A DNA stretch of 64,000 nucleotides, from NCBI GenBank assembly GCA_021794205.1, contig JAJYRH010000001.1, positions 186,001-250,000 on the forward strand, written 5' to 3'. Below the pieces are notes generated by a model. That model ran no database searches. It saw only the letters and a program-made list of their open reading frames with translations, and was not told the DNA's origin. Shown here piece after piece: positions 35,844 to 47,162 of this stretch. The first letter of the stretch is position 1, and every line of letters starts with the position of its first letter. The DNA is from a bacterium (GTDB lineage Bacteria > Vulcanimicrobiota > Vulcanimicrobiia > Vulcanimicrobiales > Vulcanimicrobiaceae). Position numbers and translations under genes: made by a program.

Positions 35844-36408
35844 GTCCGTTGACCTCCGTCATAGCTGGAGCCGCATCGCGTCGCTCTCCGAGCAGGGCTC
35901 GGAGCCGGCGCTTTGCGAGAAACAATCGATAGCGAATCGTTCCGTCGGGGGCGCCGACGACGCGGGCGATCTCCTTGCTGGTGAGATCCGCGTAGAAGTG
36001 CAGCACGATTGCTTCGCGTTGCATGCTCGGTAGTGCGAGCAACGCACGCTCGATGCCGAGCCGATCGATCGTTGCATCGTCGGTCTCGGGATCGACGCAT
36101 TCGATCCGGTCGTCCAAGGGTAGCGAGCTGCGATGGCGCCGTTCGCGCCGCATCGTTGCGCGTGCGGCATTCACGACGAGTCGGTAGAACCAGCCGCGAA
36201 ATGCAGCGGGATCGCGCAGCTCGGCAAGCGCGAGCACGAGTTGAGCGCAGGCCTCCTGCGCGCTCTCCTCGGCGAGCGCGCTCTCGCCGAGGATGCCGCG
36301 CGCGATGCGATAGGCATCGGGCCAGCATGCGGTGAGGAGCGCGTCGAGCGCCTCGCGGGTGCCCGCCTGGGCGGCCTGCACGCAGGCGAGATCGGGGGAA
36401 TCGGGCAT
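35836..36408 (-). CDS. ECF-type RNA polymerase sigma factor
   Basis: 190 residues. Region 2 reads ALLTACWPDAYRIARGILG to FRGWFYRLVVNAARATMRR; region 4 has ALLALPSMQREAIVLHFYADLTSKEIARVVGAPDGTIRYRLFLAKRRLRALL with its helix-turn-helix. The length and both domains are standard for ECF sigma factors. Stop overlaps the anti-sigma gene by 8 bp. Its regulon and signal are unknown; the sigma gene is 120 bp from the divergent ATPase gene. Confidence 0.92.
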   Translation of the reverse strand: MPDSPDLACVQAAQAGTREALDALLTACWPDAYRIARGILGESALAEESAQEACAQLVLALAELRDPAAFRGWFYRLVVNAARATMRRERRHRSSLPLDDRIECVDPETDDATIDRLGIERALLALPSMQREAIVLHFYADLTSKEIARVVGAPDGTIRYRLFLAKRRLRALLGERRDAAPAMTEVNGHA

Positions 36409-36490
36409 GGGGCGGTCTTCCTTCCTGGGGGCAAGCGTTCCGGTAGAAGAGATGCGCTCAGGGCCCCAGAGTGTTGGGTCGCGTCGGAGT

Positions 36491-36526
36491 TTGTTTTTAC
36501 AAGAAATACTGAGTAAAATTACTCAG
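36491..36526 (+). promoter_or_regulatory. Putative promoter with palindromic -10 region
   Basis: TTGTTT (36491-36496), a 17-bp spacer and TAAAAT (36514-36519) give a sigma70-like promoter. CTGAGTAA (36509-36516) and TTACTCAG (36519-36526) are perfect inverted arms separated by AA across the -10 box. The expected start point (about 36526) leaves only a few untranslated bases before the ATG at 36531, so the transcript may be nearly leaderless and the palindrome an operator. Confidence 0.55.
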
Positions 36527-36530
36527 CAAG

Positions 36531-37739
36531 ATGAGTAAATCGACAGAACCGTATCGGCTGCCTCAGGCAACGACGCTGGAACGCCGTCTCGCGGAGCCTC
36601 GGAGATTTATCACGATCGTTGCGGGCCCGCGCCAAGTCGGGAAATCGACTCTCGTTCAGCAGGTGATCGAGCGTTCCGGTGTTGCCGTGCACTTCGCAAA
36701 CGCCGACGATCCGCTCCTGCGCGAGCCGATTTGGATAACGCAACAGTGGGATGCGGCCCGTCTTCTTGCAACCGAACGCGGAAAAGCCGGCGCCGTGCTC
36801 GTGCTCGACGAGATACAAAAAATACCGGGATGGTCGGAGCGGGTGAAAGCGCTCTGGGATGAAGATACGCGGCTTAGGCGCGCTCTGAAGGTCGTGCTGC
36901 TCGGTTCGTCACCGCTCTTGGTGATGGCCGGTTCTCGCGAGAGCCTCGCCGGGCGCTTTGAGTTGCTGCACATTCCGCACTGGGGTTTTGCCGAAATGCA
37001 GGCGGCCTTCGGCTGGTCGATCGATGAATATATCTATTACGGAGGATATCCCGGGGGCGCACCCCTGGTGAAGCAATCCGAACGCTGGGCTCGATACGTA
37101 AACGAGTCGCCGATCGAAACGTCAATTTCACGCGATGTCTTACTCATGACACGCGTCGACAAACCCGCGCTTCTACGAAGGCTATTCGATCTGGGTGCGC
37201 GCTATTCGGGGCAAATTCTGTCGTTCACGAAAATCCTCGGGCAATTGCAAGACGCCGGCAATACGACCACCCTCGCTCATTATCTCGAGCTTCTGGATGG
37301 GGCAGGTATGCTCTGCGGCGTGCAAAAATTCGCAGGCGATCATGCGCGACGCCGCGCATCGAGCCCAAAATTCCAAGTGTATAACAATGCGCTGATGACC
37401 GCGCCTTCGGGAATTTCGTTCTCCGAGGCCCGAAAAGATCGCGAATACTGGGGGCGCTTGGTTGAATCGGCGGTTGGAACGCATCTCGCCAATGCCGCTG
37501 CCGCCGACGAATGCGAACTCTATTACTGGCGGGAGCGTAACGCGGAGGTTGATTTCGTCATTCGTAAAGGGCGTGTGTTGGTCGCCATCGAGGTAAAGAG
37601 CGGACGAGCCCCACACGCCCATTCCGGCAGCGCCGCCTTTGAAGCGGCATTTCGCCCCACGCGATCGCTGTTGGTCGGTTTCGGTGGAATCGAACCCGAG
37701 GAGTTTCTTCGCCGACCGGTCTCGCACTGGCTTTCGTAA
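36531..37739 (+). CDS. AAA_14/DUF4143 ATPase
   Basis: 402 residues. N-terminal ATPase domain with Walker A VAGPRQVGKST and Walker B GAVLVLDEIQKIPGW, sensor region LLGSSPLLVMAGSRESLAGRFELL; C-terminal DUF4143 domain with the PD-(D/E)xK-like strand RNAEVDFVIRKGRVLVAIEVKSG. Widespread accessory family, often mobile; function not established, with roles in defence or toxin-like regulation suggested. It has a short, possibly leaderless 5' end and no obvious operon partner; the MFS gene starts 6 bp after its stop. Confidence 0.88.
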   Translation: MSKSTEPYRLPQATTLERRLAEPRRFITIVAGPRQVGKSTLVQQVIERSGVAVHFANADDPLLREPIWITQQWDAARLLATERGKAGAVLVLDEIQKIPGWSERVKALWDEDTRLRRALKVVLLGSSPLLVMAGSRESLAGRFELLHIPHWGFAEMQAAFGWSIDEYIYYGGYPGGAPLVKQSERWARYVNESPIETSISRDVLLMTRVDKPALLRRLFDLGARYSGQILSFTKILGQLQDAGNTTTLAHYLELLDGAGMLCGVQKFAGDHARRRASSPKFQVYNNALMTAPSGISFSEARKDREYWGRLVESAVGTHLANAAAADECELYYWRERNAEVDFVIRKGRVLVAIEVKSGRAPHAHSGSAAFEAAFRPTRSLLVGFGGIEPEEFLRRPVSHWLS

Positions 37740-37745
37740 CGATTC

Positions 37746-38939
37746 GTGGCGGAGAGGCGTTACAAGAGCGTGATTCAACGCTCGGCGATCGTCGTTTACG
37801 GCGCCGCGATGCTTCAGGGCTTTGCGTTTACGCTGGTGCCGTCGCTGGCGACGCTCTTCTCTGCGGCACCATACAACATCGGCGCGAGCGCTTTCGGTGC
37901 GCTCTTCATACCGCTGACGCTCGGTGCGATTCTTGCGGCGTTCCTTACGCCGGCGCTCGCGCGTCGCCGCGGGATGGTCGGCGTGCTCGGTATCGGCGTC
38001 GCTGCGAATATCTTCGGGCTCGTTGCGCTCGTCGCGTCGGTCGCCGTTCGCGGAAACGCAGCCTACCTGCTGCTGCTCGTCGATACCAGCGCGCTCGGAA
38101 TCGGCTTCGGCTTCAATTTCTCGGCGGTGAACGAACTCGCATCGCAATTGAGCGCGCGTGCGACGCGCGACGTCACCTTCGCCAACGTCCTTGCGGGTTT
38201 GGGAACTTCGCTGACGCCGCTCTTCATCGGTGCGTTCGTCGCGCGCGGCATATGGCCGCTCTGGCCGGTGGTGCTCGCGCTCGCATTTGCCGCGGTGCTC
38301 GTGCTCTCGGTTGGGTGGCGCACCGCAGCGCCTGCGCTCGTCGCAGGCACGGCGGCGAAAGTGCCCCGCGCGTTGCTGCTCTTCGCAAGCGCCGCCCTGC
38401 TCTACGCCTTCTGCGAGGGCGCGTTTTCGAGTTGGGCGACGACGTTCGCGCAGGTCGATCGCTCGTATTCGCTCGCGACCGGAGAAGCCGCACTCGCGGG
38501 CTTCTGGCTCGCACTCACGCTGACGCGCGTCGCACTCGCGCTCTCATCGCGCTTCATTCCGGTACGCATCGCCTTTGCGGCATTTCCGTTCGCCATCGCG
38601 GCGGCATTCGTCGCCCTGCCGCTCTGGCGGACACCGATGCTGCTGGTCTGCGGCTTCATCCTCGCGGGAATCGCCTGCAGCATCGTCTTTCCCTATGCGA
38701 TGTCACTCGCGTTTACCGCGATGCCGGCCGATGAAAATCGCGTCGCCGGTATACTCGTCGGTGCGTTGATGACCGGCGAAGGCTTCGGCACCTTCGCGAT
38801 CGGTTTGCTGCGGAGCGATCTCGGGGTAACGCTCGCGACGATCTATCGCGTCGCGGCGCTCGTTGCGTTCGCGCTGGCGATCGTGGCGATACTCGCCGTG
38901 AGATCCTCGCCGCCGAGTGCGGTGAAGGAGAGCGCGTAG
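37746..38939 (+). CDS. MFS transporter
   Basis: 397 residues with about twelve hydrophobic helices; the first loop has TPALARRRGMVGVLGIG, the place of the MFS A-motif. The GTG start is 6 bp after the AAA gene. No drug- or sugar-specific motif recognised. Its last 97 bp overlap the convergent DUF4432 gene, and it faces the sugar operon, so a sugar substrate is possible but not shown. Confidence 0.78.
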   Translation: MAERRYKSVIQRSAIVVYGAAMLQGFAFTLVPSLATLFSAAPYNIGASAFGALFIPLTLGAILAAFLTPALARRRGMVGVLGIGVAANIFGLVALVASVAVRGNAAYLLLLVDTSALGIGFGFNFSAVNELASQLSARATRDVTFANVLAGLGTSLTPLFIGAFVARGIWPLWPVVLALAFAAVLVLSVGWRTAAPALVAGTAAKVPRALLLFASAALLYAFCEGAFSSWATTFAQVDRSYSLATGEAALAGFWLALTLTRVALALSSRFIPVRIAFAAFPFAIAAAFVALPLWRTPMLLVCGFILAGIACSIVFPYAMSLAFTAMPADENRVAGILVGALMTGEGFGTFAIGLLRSDLGVTLATIYRVAALVAFALAIVAILAVRSSPPSAVKESA

Positions 38940-39946
38940 CGCCGCTCTTCACCGGGTTCAAGGAAGGGTAGCAATCCATGCGCGCCGGCGTAGGCGCGCC
39001 CCTGAATCGCCGGCGTGTTCGCCGGCTCCACCGCCAGCACGTAGATGCCTCGCGATAATTGACGCCAAGAAAAAAGTGCGGGGAGCGCGAGCGGATCGTA
39101 CGCGATCTCGAAGCCGATGCCGCGGCCGCCGCACGCAGCGGGATTGAGAATCGCCGCCCGCGCGCGCCCGTCGGCACAGGGAATCGGCCGGTGAATGAAG
39201 ACCTGTTCGGCGAAATTTTCCGCGGGTTCGCCGCCGCAATTCCACTCCTCGATACCGGCTTGCGCCGCGGGATCGCGCGCCTCGGTCGCCGAGCGCGATG
39301 CGTAGACGCGCGTCTGCGCTCCAAGCAGCGGGAAGCCGGCATTGCAATGATAGAGCAGCATGTGCGGTGCGCGTTCGCCGCCTTCGTTGACGACGCGATC
39401 CTCGAGGTGGAGCGTCGCGCTACCGAGCTCGCTTCGCCACCGCCGATGGAGAACGAGGTCGGCACCGAGCGCTTTGCTCTCGCCCATCGTCGCGCGGAGT
39501 TCGAAGAAGCAGCGCTCGCCCTCCCACCACGTGCGCGTGCCGTATTCTTGCGCGGGCGTGTTGTCGATGCGCCCGTGGAGCCCGAACGCTCCCCACGCAT
39601 CGCTCCCCGCCGGGCCGAAATTCGAGAGCCCGCAGGTCGTGAGCCAACCGCCGAAAAACGAGCGCAGCCACTCGTCGCCGTTCGCGTCGTAGTACGACGG
39701 CGCGGCGATCTCGTTGCTGCTGCGCCATGCAAAGGGTACGCCGTCGAGCGTCGCGCGCACGATATCGAGCGCGCGGTCGATAACGAACTCCACGCAGAGC
39801 CGTCCGGTCTCCAGGCGCACGGCGCGCACTCCCCGCGCGCGTCCGGATGAATATTCGAACTCCGTGAAACCGCCGATCGTCGCGAGCGAGCCGAGGCGCG
39901 CCGCAAGTTCCGCTCGGTTCAGGTCTTCGCCGAAAAGCTCGGGCAT
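38843..39946 (-). CDS. DUF4432 aldose-1-epimerase-like protein
   Basis: 367 residues of the galactose-mutarotase fold. GRIDNTPAQEYGTRTWWEGERCFFELRATMGE and HMLLYHCNAGFPLLG are the strands carrying the His/Glu residues typical of DUF4432 proteins, which often accompany sugar catabolic genes. The last 25 or so residues (EDLTASIATIASANATSAATR) are low-complexity and read antisense to the MFS gene. Third gene of an SDR-glycosidase-epimerase operon; 12 bp after the glycosidase gene. Confidence 0.8.
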   Translation of the reverse strand: MPELFGEDLNRAELAARLGSLATIGGFTEFEYSSGRARGVRAVRLETGRLCVEFVIDRALDIVRATLDGVPFAWRSSNEIAAPSYYDANGDEWLRSFFGGWLTTCGLSNFGPAGSDAWGAFGLHGRIDNTPAQEYGTRTWWEGERCFFELRATMGESKALGADLVLHRRWRSELGSATLHLEDRVVNEGGERAPHMLLYHCNAGFPLLGAQTRVYASRSATEARDPAAQAGIEEWNCGGEPAENFAEQVFIHRPIPCADGRARAAILNPAACGGRGIGFEIAYDPLALPALFSWRQLSRGIYVLAVEPANTPAIQGRAYAGAHGLLPFLEPGEERRYALSFTALGGEDLTASIATIASANATSAATR

Positions 39947-39958
39947 CGTCGGCGGCCG

Positions 39959-42421
39959 TTAGTGCTGCGTGATTTCGAGCAGGGCGAATCCGCCAGCGTC
40001 GATGATGACCGGAATACCGTCGAGAATCTCTTGCTTCTTGAGGTGTCCGAGGTCGCGCCACGTATTCCAGATCGTCGAGAAAAGGCGGACCGAATGGCGA
40101 GCGCCTTTGATCTCGCGTAGTGAAGCCGCGGTCGTAATCGACTGCTCGCTCGAGTTTCCGATAAAGAGCAGCAGCGACGCGTTCTCCGAAAATACGACGA
40201 GCGTGACGCGAGGGTCGGTGACGATCCCCACCTCCGTGAGATCTTTTTCGTAGCGCGAGATCGGCGATTCCGATCCGAGATCGGAGGTGGTATAGACCTG
40301 CAATCCTTCGGGCATGCGCACGCCGATCCAGGCGATGTGCTTGCCGCGAAACGGTACGTTCACGGCGGTTAGCCAGCGCCATTCGGCAGCGAGGCATGGA
40401 TCGATCGTCGCCTGCTGCCCGCGCACGTTCAGCCCGCCCGCCCCTTCGATCGCCGCCCAGAGATAGCGCGGCGCATCCCACGGCGAGAGCATCATGCCTT
40501 GATTGACGAGAATCTCTCCGTGGAGCCACTCCGAGAATTGTCCGGGAACGGTATTGTTGCGGCGCGGATCGCTGGAGAAATGGCGGAAGCTCGTCGCCAA
40601 CGCTTTCGCCATAAAGCCCGGGTTGTATTTCGCTGCGGCGAACGCGTACCAGTAGGTCACCGCTACCCACACGCCGCCGAGCAAGCCGTAGCCGTTGATC
40701 GGCCCGTAGATCAGGTCGCTGCGAGGCACCGTGCGAATTCCGGCGTCGGTCCAGAACTCCGCGTCGCTGAGCCGCGCGATAATGCGTGCCGCGCGGTCGG
40801 GCGGAGCGACTCCGAAGAGGACGGGAAAAATTAGATCGGCGGTGACGTCGCTGCGTTTTGCCCCATCGACATCGATGGTGAGATAGTAGAGGTCGTTATC
40901 CGGGTTGACGAGGTGCGTGTTAATCGCCTTGTAGAGATCGTCGGCGGCTTTTTTGAAGCGCTTGGCGGTCGGCTTATCCTCGAGCAAGGTCGCCATCTCG
41001 ACGAGCGCCCCGAGCGCGGCGAAGCACTCAGAATTGACCTCCGTGGAAGCGCCGCTGATGCGATAATCTTGGATGACGTTGCGCCATCCGATGATTCCCC
41101 AGTCCGAGGTCGCCGTCGCCGTGCACCAAACGAGGCCCACTTCGTTGCGTTGGGAGAGCATGTACTCCATCGCGTGGATCGCGCGCGGGTAGCATTCACG
41201 CAGGAAATCTTCGTTCCCGGTGACGGCGTAATGGTGCCAGAGCGCGATGACCGCCAGCGGTGTATTATCGTTGACGTTGAGCGAGTAGTCTTCCCACTTA
41301 TCGTTACGAACGTCGTAATATTCGACGATCTTTCCGTTCGGTTCTTGCAAGCGAAAATATGCTTGGAGCGAATCGTGGGCGAAATCGTGGTTCAAATAAT
41401 CGGCGCCGAAGGACATCCAAGCCGTGTCGCGCCCGACGCTATTGTTACTGCGCGTAGGATCGTTGACGAAACACCAGCCGGTTGGTGCGAAGGTTTGGAC
41501 GCGCAGCATGTTGGCTTTCGCCCAGAGCACGCCTTGGTTGACGTCGTGGCTCGGCGTGCGCAGGACGGATTGCGAGAGATAGTTCCAGTAATAGGTCGAG
41601 GTTTCGTGGAGCGCCTTTTTGCCAGGCGGGCAGCGTTTGCGCGCTTCGGCGAGATCGGTCGCGGAGATGGGAGAGAGTACGCAAAGAAATTCGACCCAGC
41701 GCTCGGCGTCGGGTTGGAGATCGATCGCGGTATGGAGCGCTCCCACCGGGTCGCTGCCGAGCGATTCGACCCTGTTGGAGAGCACCCCGGGCGACTCGTG
41801 CGCGACGAGTCTCGCGCGGTCGGAATTGGTATCCCAACTCGTCGCCGGCGCGAGCGTAGCGAAGAGCCGTACGTGCGATGGAACGCTCTGGTTCCATACA
41901 ACGATGCCGCCGAGATCGGCATCGAAGCGTACCTGAACGTCCTGCGACGTATTTCCGCGCAACTCGCAAAAGCCGTAGAGATCGAACGAAACCGGAGCTG
42001 TCGATCCGTTCTTGAGGTGCACGCGATAGTACGCTGCGGGCGGCGGAACCGAGGCTGCCTCCTGCGCGCCGGCGTTATAAGCAAAGACTTGTTCGTGAAC
42101 GTGGACGCCATTGTCGAGTTGATAGACGTAATCTTGGCGCTCGGGATGAATGTGGAATTCGCCGCCGCGACGGGTCAAGCGCAACGTGCTGCGCCGATCC
42201 CAGAAAGATATTCCGAGTGCGCCGAAATAATCGAAGCCGGCATCGGGGCTGTAGATTTTGGCGATCGCACCCGTGGGTTTCAGGACGACCGTGCAACGCG
42301 GGGCGCCGAGCGTGCTGCCCTGCGCCATCTGATCGTCGGCGAGAATATAGGCGAATCGTGGGTTCGCAGCGCTCCCGCTTGAGGGGTCGGTCGCCATGTC
42401 GACCATGTCGTATCGCGTCAT
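39959..42421 (-). CDS. Glycoside hydrolase with (alpha/alpha)6-barrel, amylo-glucosidase/GH63-like
   Basis: 820 residues, no signal peptide. The N-terminal beta-sandwich begins VVLKPTGAIAKIYSPDAGFDYFG; the helical barrel shows NSVGRDTAWMSFGADYLN, NDNTPLAVIALWHHYAV, GASTEVNSECFAALGAL and GPINGYGLLGGVWVAVTYW, a pattern of six-hairpin glycosidases related to amylo-1,6-glucosidase, GH63 and GH15. Catalytic acids cannot be fixed without alignment. The start at 42421 overlaps the SDR stop by 1 bp. Probably acts on a cytoplasmic oligosaccharide together with the SDR and epimerase. Confidence 0.72.
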   Translation of the reverse strand: MTRYDMVDMATDPSSGSAANPRFAYILADDQMAQGSTLGAPRCTVVLKPTGAIAKIYSPDAGFDYFGALGISFWDRRSTLRLTRRGGEFHIHPERQDYVYQLDNGVHVHEQVFAYNAGAQEAASVPPPAAYYRVHLKNGSTAPVSFDLYGFCELRGNTSQDVQVRFDADLGGIVVWNQSVPSHVRLFATLAPATSWDTNSDRARLVAHESPGVLSNRVESLGSDPVGALHTAIDLQPDAERWVEFLCVLSPISATDLAEARKRCPPGKKALHETSTYYWNYLSQSVLRTPSHDVNQGVLWAKANMLRVQTFAPTGWCFVNDPTRSNNSVGRDTAWMSFGADYLNHDFAHDSLQAYFRLQEPNGKIVEYYDVRNDKWEDYSLNVNDNTPLAVIALWHHYAVTGNEDFLRECYPRAIHAMEYMLSQRNEVGLVWCTATATSDWGIIGWRNVIQDYRISGASTEVNSECFAALGALVEMATLLEDKPTAKRFKKAADDLYKAINTHLVNPDNDLYYLTIDVDGAKRSDVTADLIFPVLFGVAPPDRAARIIARLSDAEFWTDAGIRTVPRSDLIYGPINGYGLLGGVWVAVTYWYAFAAAKYNPGFMAKALATSFRHFSSDPRRNNTVPGQFSEWLHGEILVNQGMMLSPWDAPRYLWAAIEGAGGLNVRGQQATIDPCLAAEWRWLTAVNVPFRGKHIAWIGVRMPEGLQVYTTSDLGSESPISRYEKDLTEVGIVTDPRVTLVVFSENASLLLFIGNSSEQSITTAASLREIKGARHSVRLFSTIWNTWRDLGHLKKQEILDGIPVIIDAGGFALLEITQH

Positions 42422-43188
42422 TAGAGCGAACCCGCCTGACGCATCATGCCGCCGTCGATAACGACGGTCGTTCCGGTTATATACGCCGCAGCGTCACTGC
42501 AGAGCCAAACGACCAGCCCGGCGACTTCCTCGGGCTTTCCCCAACGGTGCAACGGAATTTCGGCGAGCAACTCGTCGTCGAGTTTCGGGTTGGCGATCGT
42601 CGCCGCGTCCATCGGCGTATCGATCGCTCCCGGGGCGACGTTATTCACCGTAATAGCATGAGGCGCGAGCTCGACCGCGATCGTCCGCATAAGCATGCGC
42701 AACCCGCCCTTCGACGCGCAGTAAGGCGCGTTCGTTGGCGCGGCGACCTCTTCGTGGATCGACGAAACGTTCACGATACGGCCGCCGCGCGCTTGCGCGA
42801 TCATCTGCTTCGCCGCGGAGCGGCTGCAATAAAACGGGCCGCTCAAATTCACCGCAATCTCGCGCTGCCATACCTCGTCGGGTGTATCGACGAAGGGATA
42901 GCGCGTTTCAATGCCGGCGTTGTTGACGAGGATATCAAGTCCCCCGAAAGCCGCGACCGCCGCCGCTACGAGGCGGTCGGCATCGGCGGGCAGCGCGACG
43001 TTCGCCTCGCACGCGATCGCCCGAGCGCCGCGCCCTTCCAACTCGGCGACGAGCGCGCGGGCCGGTGCGGGATCCCCAACGTAGTCGATGACGACATGGA
43101 CGGCGGCGGCGGCGAGTGCGCGAGCGATGGCGGCGCCGATTCCGGTCGCACCGCCGGTGACGATGGCGGTGCGTTCCTGAGATAGCAT
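42421..43188 (-). CDS. Short-chain dehydrogenase/reductase, glucose-1-dehydrogenase-like
   Basis: 255 residues, classical SDR: cofactor loop [15 protein letters not shown] (residues 11-25), NNAG motif in [16 protein letters not shown], and the catalytic Tyr-Lys pair in [13 protein letters not shown] preceded by NVSSIHEE. The length and the C-terminal [16 protein letters not shown] are typical for sugar dehydrogenases and 3-oxoacyl reductases. The sugar operon context favours a sugar substrate; NAD or NADP preference is not decided. Confidence 0.86.
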   Translation of the reverse strand: MLSQERTAIVTGGATGIGAAIARALAAAAVHVVIDYVGDPAPARALVAELEGRGARAIACEANVALPADADRLVAAAVAAFGGLDILVNNAGIETRYPFVDTPDEVWQREIAVNLSGPFYCSRSAAKQMIAQARGGRIVNVSSIHEEVAAPTNAPYCASKGGLRMLMRTIAVELAPHAITVNNVAPGAIDTPMDAATIANPKLDDELLAEIPLHRWGKPEEVAGLVVWLCSDAAAYITGTTVVIDGGMMRQAGSL

Positions 43189-43302
43189 ATCGTTCGCTGT
43201 GCCCTACCCGACGGGGTTCTCCTTCACAAGCAAGCGCTTACAGAGCGACGGCCCGCCTTTCGGCGAGCCGTCGCTCGTGCACGGTTTTCTACGTGCTTTG
43301 CG

Positions 43303-44457
43303 TTACGGACGGCACTTCCGGCCGTGGCAGATCGGCGTCGGCGTCGGAGCCGGCGTCGGGCTGGAGGTCGGCACGGGCGTCGGCGTCTGGGCCGGGGTCG
43401 GCGTCGGAGCCGGCGTCGGGCTCGTCGTCGGAACCGGCGAAGGGGTCGGCGTCGGGCCGACCGAGCCGTAGGTAATCACGCAGCTGCTGCTGGCGTTGCT
43501 CCAGAGCGGTTGGACCGGGTAGGTTTGGCCGTTCGGAAACGTGTAGTTCTGGAGGTTCGTCCAGGCGCACTTATCGCCGATCTCCGAACCGCTCGAATCG
43601 AGCCAGCCGTTGCCGGCACCCGGATCGGTCTGCGTCTCGGCTTCTTCGTGGCCGCCGACGATCGAGACGCCGTCGAGCGTTCCCGGCGAATTCACCGAGC
43701 CGACGCCGCAGCTCGTGCCTGCGTCGGGGGTATACGGCAGGTTGGTGTAGGCGAGCGGGTTGCCCGAAGGATCGGTGGTGGTGTTGTGATACCCGCACCA
43801 CTGCGTCGCGAAGCCGCTCTGCGTGTATCCGGTCGGCGTCACGACGATGAAGTTCGCGTTCGAGCTATAGGTGCCGAAGTGTGCGGCAGCGTTGAGCGCT
43901 TCGGCTGCGACTTGTGCGTCGGTGTAGGTTTTCGGTGGTACCGAACTGTCGTACCACACGCCGGCGTACTGCGGGTTCGTATTTGCAATGTACGTCGTCG
44001 CCCCACCGAGCGTTTGATAATACTGGGTATCGGTATTCACCCAGAGGCTGCCGCCGATCGATTGCATGTATCCGGTCAGGTAGGCCGCCAAACCATCGGG
44101 ATCTGCGGTCGTGTCGTTCTGGCTCTGCCATCCCCAGAACACCAGGTAGACTTGCGGTGCGGTCTGCACCGGGCCGCCGTTATAAAGGAGGTTGGAACTC
44201 GTCGTGCGCATTTTGCCCATGACGGTGCGCGCGTTCGGGCCCCATTGGAAGCTGGGGTGTGAAGCTAAATAATCACGTGAATAAAAAATCTGCGGTTTTC
44301 CAACGCGAACCGATTGCGCCGAAACGCGGTTGGGAACGGGGTTCGATGCCGTATTGTTGCTCTGCGGAAGCATCGAACTGCTATGCCCTCCGCCGCAAGC
44401 AACGAGCAGAGACGATGCCGCGAGCATCGCCACGAAAATTCTGCCGGGTATTCTCAA
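43303..44457 (-). CDS. Lipoprotein with HExxE metallopeptidase-like motif and Pro/Thr tail
   Basis: 384 residues. The start is a TTG at 44457 lying 8 bases after AGGAGG; it yields [24 protein letters not shown], whose lipobox LVAC is followed by a Ser-rich linker. The domain carries [33 protein letters not shown] and [20 protein letters not shown], i.e. HExxE with downstream Asp and a [15 protein letters not shown] block, as in bacterial relatives of the EXORDIUM/PHI-1 family and some zinc peptidases. The last 40 residues are Pro-Thr repeats. Peptidase activity is an inference. Confidence 0.68.
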   Translation of the reverse strand: MRIPGRIFVAMLAASSLLVACGGGHSSSMLPQSNNTASNPVPNRVSAQSVRVGKPQIFYSRDYLASHPSFQWGPNARTVMGKMRTTSSNLLYNGGPVQTAPQVYLVFWGWQSQNDTTADPDGLAAYLTGYMQSIGGSLWVNTDTQYYQTLGGATTYIANTNPQYAGVWYDSSVPPKTYTDAQVAAEALNAAAHFGTYSSNANFIVVTPTGYTQSGFATQWCGYHNTTTDPSGNPLAYTNLPYTPDAGTSCGVGSVNSPGTLDGVSIVGGHEEAETQTDPGAGNGWLDSSGSEIGDKCAWTNLQNYTFPNGQTYPVQPLWSNASSSCVITYGSVGPTPTPSPVPTTSPTPAPTPTPAQTPTPVPTSSPTPAPTPTPICHGRKCRP

Positions 44458-44703
44458 GCGAGGATCCTCCTCAAGAAGAGCCGAGTGTAGCGAGCAGTGC
44501 AGCAGGCACGGAGAGGAAGGAGCAGAGGAAAGCACCTGCTGCTCCGACCTATGTTGCATCGATCCGTCGCGCTTCCTCCGAATTTCTAACAAAAAATTTA
44601 CAATAGAGACCGCATTCAGATAGGTGCATTTCGTCACTCCCGTGCGCTTGGCTCGCTGGGGAGGCGTTCGAGGACGCGATGCGACGGGCGCGAAGCCCTA
44701 CGC

Positions 44704-46957
<2,254 letters not shown>

Positions 46958-46961
46958 ATGG

Positions 46962-47112
46962 TGTTGTCACGCCGAGTAGACGGTGTTGTCACGCCGAGTA
47001 GCGCTGTTGTCACGCCGAGTAGCGCGAAGCGCGTATCGAGGCGCGTATCGAGGCGCCGTAGCAGCTCGCCCTCGATACGGCCCCTGCGGGGCCTACTCGG
47101 GCTGACAATGAT
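46962..47112. repeat. REP-like repeat cluster with direct and inverted copies
   Basis: TGTTGTCACGCCGAGTAG occurs three times (46962-46979, 46984-47001, 47005-47022). The third leads into CGCGAAGCGCG-TATCGAGG, a stem flanked by the usual ends, and a second TATCGAGGCG follows. An inverted copy reads CCTCGATACGGCCCC-TGC-GGGGCCTACTCGGGCTGAC (about 47071-47106). Same ends as the repeats at 9.3-9.8 kb, with a different central stem. It fills the gap between gmhB and the lytic transglycosylase gene. Confidence 0.8.
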
Positions 47113-47162
47113 TCTGTCGCCGCTCGTTCGCTTCGCACGGCGACGCGCTCTTTCGGTGGAGG

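Noticed and set aside
40913-42382. Antisense frame of 489 codons opposite the glycosidase gene
   Set aside because: No domain, skewed Arg/Glu/Val composition, and fully covered by a recognisable enzyme on the other strand.
43310-43470. GC-rich tandem repeat (GGCGTCGGAGCC words)
   Set aside because: It is simply the Pro/Thr codon repeat of the lipoprotein's C-terminal tail on the other strand.
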